Translations under genes and position numbers: made by a program
Assembly (NCBI RefSeq): GCF_019880405.1
Contig: NZ_CP082269.1
Span: 3,596,001-3,660,000 of the forward strand
Origin: Enterobacter sp. C2
GTDB lineage: Bacteria > Pseudomonadota > Gammaproteobacteria > Enterobacterales > Enterobacteriaceae
DNA length: 64,000 nucleotides
Direction: 5' to 3'
In this document: positions 61,412 through 64,000 of the stretch, in pieces
Layout: every line of letters starts with the position of its first letter
How positions within the stretch are numbered: the stretch's first letter is position 1
The notes under the pieces: model-generated
What the model was told of the DNA's origin: nothing
The model's database searches: none
Seen by the model: only the letters and a program-made list of their open reading frames with translations

Positions 61412-62094
61412 TGTTCGTCATCTCCATAGCTTGTATTTAAATTTAATACATTTGCACCCTGACTACTGTTAATCCATGCGAATAGATCAGCATTGCTCCG
61501 TAAACAGAGACGGCGCATGGCACTATTTTTCTGTGCGCTCACCGTTTTATTGCTCTTTTTCAGCATGGCGGCAATCTGATTAATACCCCATCCTTTACCA
61601 AGAAGTCGTAATACCTGTCGTTCTGAATAGGTTAAAGATACGGCGGGTGTGTTTTCATCAGCGATGTCGCCATCATGAGGAGATAAAAGTACTTCGCTAA
61701 TTTCTCCTGCGCGTCGGCTACCGCTGCGAATAGCATTAATAATACCTTCGAGGGGTTCCATACTGGAAAGCAGCGTGCTCTCCGAACGTAACAGCTGCTC
61801 TACTGCCATGGGGTAAACCTGCAAGGGAACCATGAAAACCCAATGTGTTTCAGTAAGATGCAGCATCATCGCGGCGTATTCCCTGCAGGCGCTGCGCGCC
61901 TTATGCAGATCGTTGGTGAGATCGACAAACACTACGCTTGCGCGCTGAAGCAGGGAGAATGTCACCTCCTGCCGGGCTGAGCAGCAGACAACTTCATACT
62001 CAGAAAAAGCATCGTCCATAATGGCAACGAAACCACGCTGTATTAGTGGCGCCTTGCTTACGATCACTGCACACCTATATTTTTCGGGTAACAT
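61357..62094 (-). CDS. yjjQ: LuxR-type regulator YjjQ
   Basis: A 245-residue regulator close to E. coli YjjQ, with a C-terminal LuxR HTH (about 165-225): LTYSERQVLRLLGKGWGINQ and KKSNKTVSAQKNSAMRRLCL. In E. coli it represses motility, capsule and biofilm genes, and its operon is silenced by H-NS and activated by LeuO. MLPEKYRCAVIVSK is chosen after GGAGGTGGT; a 7-codon extension is discounted. Co-transcribed with overlapping bglJ. Confidence 0.88.
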   Translation of the reverse strand: MLPEKYRCAVIVSKAPLIQRGFVAIMDDAFSEYEVVCCSARQEVTFSLLQRASVVFVDLTNDLHKARSACREYAAMMLHLTETHWVFMVPLQVYPMAVEQLLRSESTLLSSMEPLEGIINAIRSGSRRAGEISEVLLSPHDGDIADENTPAVSLTYSERQVLRLLGKGWGINQIAAMLKKSNKTVSAQKNSAMRRLCLRSNADLFAWINSSQGANVLNLNTSYGDDEQWKQIGKANTSPLLSDVP

Positions 62095-62570
62095 ACCACC
62101 TCCGCTTCCATTCAAAAACCAGGGTTTATTTATTCATCCATCGAAATAATAACCATGAATAAATCAATGAACGAATGAACCGTCTGTACAGCCTTAGCAC
62201 TGTAGGTAACGCACAGGATTAAGATTACTTATAACCGTTTTATCGTGTCGACTGGCATCAGTCATCAAAGGGGAAATTCTTCTATCCCTACCTTAATATT
62301 GCACATCTTTACTGAAAAAAATAATGGCTAACACGTTAAAAAAGTACAATATAGAGTAAGCAAATTTAAATATATAGATAATATGAATATTAAGCTGACT
62401 TTGTCCGCGCCAGCAGCGGACGGTAAGCGGATCAAATGGCAAGCATCGCGATAAATAGATTAATTAGCTAAATATTGATCTACCACAGCGCCGAGCAGGT
62501 AGCACGTTGTGTTAAAAATAGGTTTTCTATTTCACCCTATTGCTATTTCGCTAAGTTACCAGGGCAAACC
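62095..62570. promoter_or_regulatory. AT-rich divergent region between yjjQ and yjjP
   Basis: A 476-base gap, strongly AT-rich especially at 62130-62400 (e.g. TTAAATATATAGATAATATG), with no supported gene. It should contain the yjjQ-bglJ and yjjP promoters, and by analogy with E. coli an H-NS silencing region with LeuO activation. I did not resolve individual sites. Confidence 0.5.
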
Positions 62571-63347
62571 ATGGAAGCAGATCGGGATCAACAGCGGGCC
62601 GTAACGCGACTGTGCATTCAGTGCGGCCTCCTTCTATTACAGCACGGCGCAGAGAGCGCGCTGGTGGAGGAGCTCTCTACCCGTCTCGGCCTCGCGCTGG
62701 GAATGGATGGTGTAGAGAGCGCCATCGCCGCGAACGCTATTGTGCTCACCACCATTCAGAACGGCCAGTGTTTGACCTCAACGCGTAAAAACAGCGATCG
62801 CGGCATCAACATGCACGTGGTCACTGAGGTGCAGCACATCGTCATTATGACCGAGCATAAGCTGCTGGATGAGAGAGGCGTCGAACGGCGCTTTAACCAG
62901 ATTAAGCCGCTACGCTATTCGCGCTGGCTGGTCACGCTGGCGGTTGGCCTCTCCTGCGCCTGCTTCTGTAAACTGAATAACGGCGGCTGGGATGGCGCAG
63001 TCATTACCTTCTGTGCCAGCAGTGTCGCTATGTATGTACGTCTGACCCTAGCCCAGCGGCATCTGCATCCGCAGATCAACTTCTGCCTGACGGCCTTTGT
63101 GGCTACCACCGTCTCGGGAATGCTGCTTACCCTGCCCACCTTCTTGCAGACCTCAACGGTAGCGATGGCGGCCAGCGTCCTGCTGCTGGTTCCCGGCTTT
63201 CCGCTCATTAACGCCGTTGCCGACATGTTTAAAGGTCATATCAACACCGGGCTGGCACGCTGGGCCATTGCCAGCCTGCTGACGTTGGCGACCTGTATCG
63301 GAGTGGTGATGGCCATGACGCTATGGGGGCTACGCGGATGGGTATGA
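62571..63347 (+). CDS. yjjP: ThrE-family exporter large subunit YjjP
   Basis: A 258-residue inner-membrane protein with a cytoplasmic N-terminal ThrE domain ([20 protein letters not shown] and [13 protein letters not shown]) and five helices toward the C terminus ([17 protein letters not shown]). With YjjB it forms a split ThrE-type system reported as a succinate exporter in E. coli. The start [13 protein letters not shown] is chosen from E. coli; the 32-codon upstream extension is unlikely. It overlaps yjjB by 10 bases. Confidence 0.92.
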   Translation: MEADRDQQRAVTRLCIQCGLLLLQHGAESALVEELSTRLGLALGMDGVESAIAANAIVLTTIQNGQCLTSTRKNSDRGINMHVVTEVQHIVIMTEHKLLDERGVERRFNQIKPLRYSRWLVTLAVGLSCACFCKLNNGGWDGAVITFCASSVAMYVRLTLAQRHLHPQINFCLTAFVATTVSGMLLTLPTFLQTSTVAMAASVLLLVPGFPLINAVADMFKGHINTGLARWAIASLLTLATCIGVVMAMTLWGLRGWV

Positions 63348-63811
63348 TTGATTTTCTACTGGCGCTGGCGCAGGACATGATCCTCTCTGCGATTCCTGCC
63401 GTTGGCTTTGCCATGGTGTTCAACGTGCCGCAGCGTGCTCTGCCCTGGTGTGCGCTGCTGGGTGCCATCGGCCATGGGGCGCGAATGGTGATGATGACCA
63501 GCGGCATCAATATTGAATGGTCGACCTTTATCGCTGCCATGCTGGTTGGCTGCTTTGGCATCCGCTGGTCACGCTGGTATCTTGCCCATCCCAAGGTCTT
63601 TACCGTCGCGGCGGTGATCCCGATGTTTCCGGGCATCTCGGCCTATACGGCGATGATCTCCGCAGTGAAGATAGGCCATTTGGGCTACAGCGAAACGCTG
63701 ATGATCCTGCTGCTGACCAACTTTCTCAAGGCGACCTCCATTGTCGCAGCGCTCTCTGTCGGCCTGTCAGTACCCGGACTGTGGATCTACCGTAAGCATC
63801 CCCGCGTTTGA
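63338..63811 (+). CDS. yjjB: ThrE-family exporter small subunit YjjB
   Basis: A 157-residue inner-membrane protein with four to five helices, equal in length to E. coli YjjB. Conserved stretches are [20 protein letters not shown] and [19 protein letters not shown]. It is the partner of YjjP and is translationally coupled to it. In E. coli dnaT follows; here the next 189 bases show no dnaT start. Confidence 0.92.
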   Translation: MGMIDFLLALAQDMILSAIPAVGFAMVFNVPQRALPWCALLGAIGHGARMVMMTSGINIEWSTFIAAMLVGCFGIRWSRWYLAHPKVFTVAAVIPMFPGISAYTAMISAVKIGHLGYSETLMILLLTNFLKATSIVAALSVGLSVPGLWIYRKHPRV

Positions 63812-63928
63812 GGTTTGGGTTCTGCCTGCGCCATGGTAATAACCCCTGTTCCTGTTGCGGCCAAAGAGAGGCGGATGTGAAGCACGACGGTGACCGAGAT
63901 GGGTTTGCCGTGACACAAAAATATAACT

Positions 63929-63943
63929 TGCAATTAAATCGTA
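63929..63943. promoter_or_regulatory. OhrR-like operator at the right edge
   Basis: TGCAATTAAATCGTA matches the Bacillus OhrR operator TACAATTAAATTGTA at 13 of 15 positions. It lies 19 bases before a possible start codon. Whether it is functional here is inference from the recalled consensus. Confidence 0.35.
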
Positions 63944-63962
63944 CACTATCTATATTCCTTTC

Positions 63963-64000
63963 ATGAAGACGAAATCGACGGCTCCGGCGGCTGCGCCGCT
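63963..64000 (+). CDS. start of an unidentified gene, possibly MarR/OhrR type
   Basis: ATG at 63963 opens a frame that stays open to the edge (MKTKSTAPAAAP). No convincing ribosome site is seen (TTCCTTTC before it), and 12 residues are too few to identify. The OhrR-like operator just upstream and the short alanine/proline-rich N terminus would suit an OhrR/MarR regulator, but this is only a guess. Confidence 0.25.
   Translation, partial: MKTKSTAPAAAP

Overview
The window is a chromosomal segment of a member of the Enterobacteriaceae. Nearly every gene has a close, near full-length counterpart in the Escherichia coli 98.5-100/0-0.7 minute region, in the same relative order and in inverted orientation. 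It is not E. coli itself: several E. coli genes of this region (rihC, nhaR, creBCD, yjjW, yjjI) are absent, and other genes are present (an AlaX-type editing protein with a divergent LysR regulator, an Rpn nuclease, an MHS-type transporter, an orphan PTS IIC, a GGDEF protein). An Enterobacter/Klebsiella-like relative is the best guess. The sequence alone does not fix the genus.

Layout. 1-11.1 kb: carB (cut by the edge), carA, dapB, the AlaX/LysR pair, then the ispH-fkpB-lspA-ileS-ribF run and rpsT facing it. 11.1-20.9 kb: nhaA, dnaJ-dnaK with a sigma-32 type promoter, yaaI, yaaW, satP, an Rpn-family nuclease, an MFS transporter and mog. 21-30.2 kb: talB, yaaJ, yaaA, the thrLABC operon with leader peptide and attenuator, and lasT. 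30.2-38.6 kb: the long arcA leader, arcA, creA, rob, gpmB, yjjX, trpR with its operator, slt and ettA. 38.6-48.7 kb: nadR, radA, serB, ytjB, lplA, and the deoCABD operon with DeoR and CRP-type sites. 48.7-56.8 kb: yjjV, yjjU, ytjA, osmY, prfC, yjjG, rimI-holD, rsmC and three tandem tRNA-Leu(CAG) genes. 56.8-64 kb: the most variable part, with yjjZ, a membrane diguanylate cyclase, Fur-box-controlled fhuF, an orphan PTS IIC with a LacI-type double palindrome, bglJ-yjjQ, yjjP-yjjB and the first codons of an unidentified gene.

Most genes are housekeeping: pyrimidine/arginine precursor, lysine, threonine and serine biosynthesis; isoprenoids; flavins; translation (ileS, rpsT, prfC, ettA, rsmC, tRNAs); chaperones; nucleoside catabolism; NAD control; and global regulation (arcA, rob, trpR). 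REP/BIME palindromes sit at the 3' ends of genes throughout. I see no CRISPR array, insertion sequence or prophage. I found no convincing new multi-gene system. The best leads are the small lineage-specific replacements and the regulatory DNA around them. All family assignments come from recalled protein similarity and visible motifs; no database search was run.
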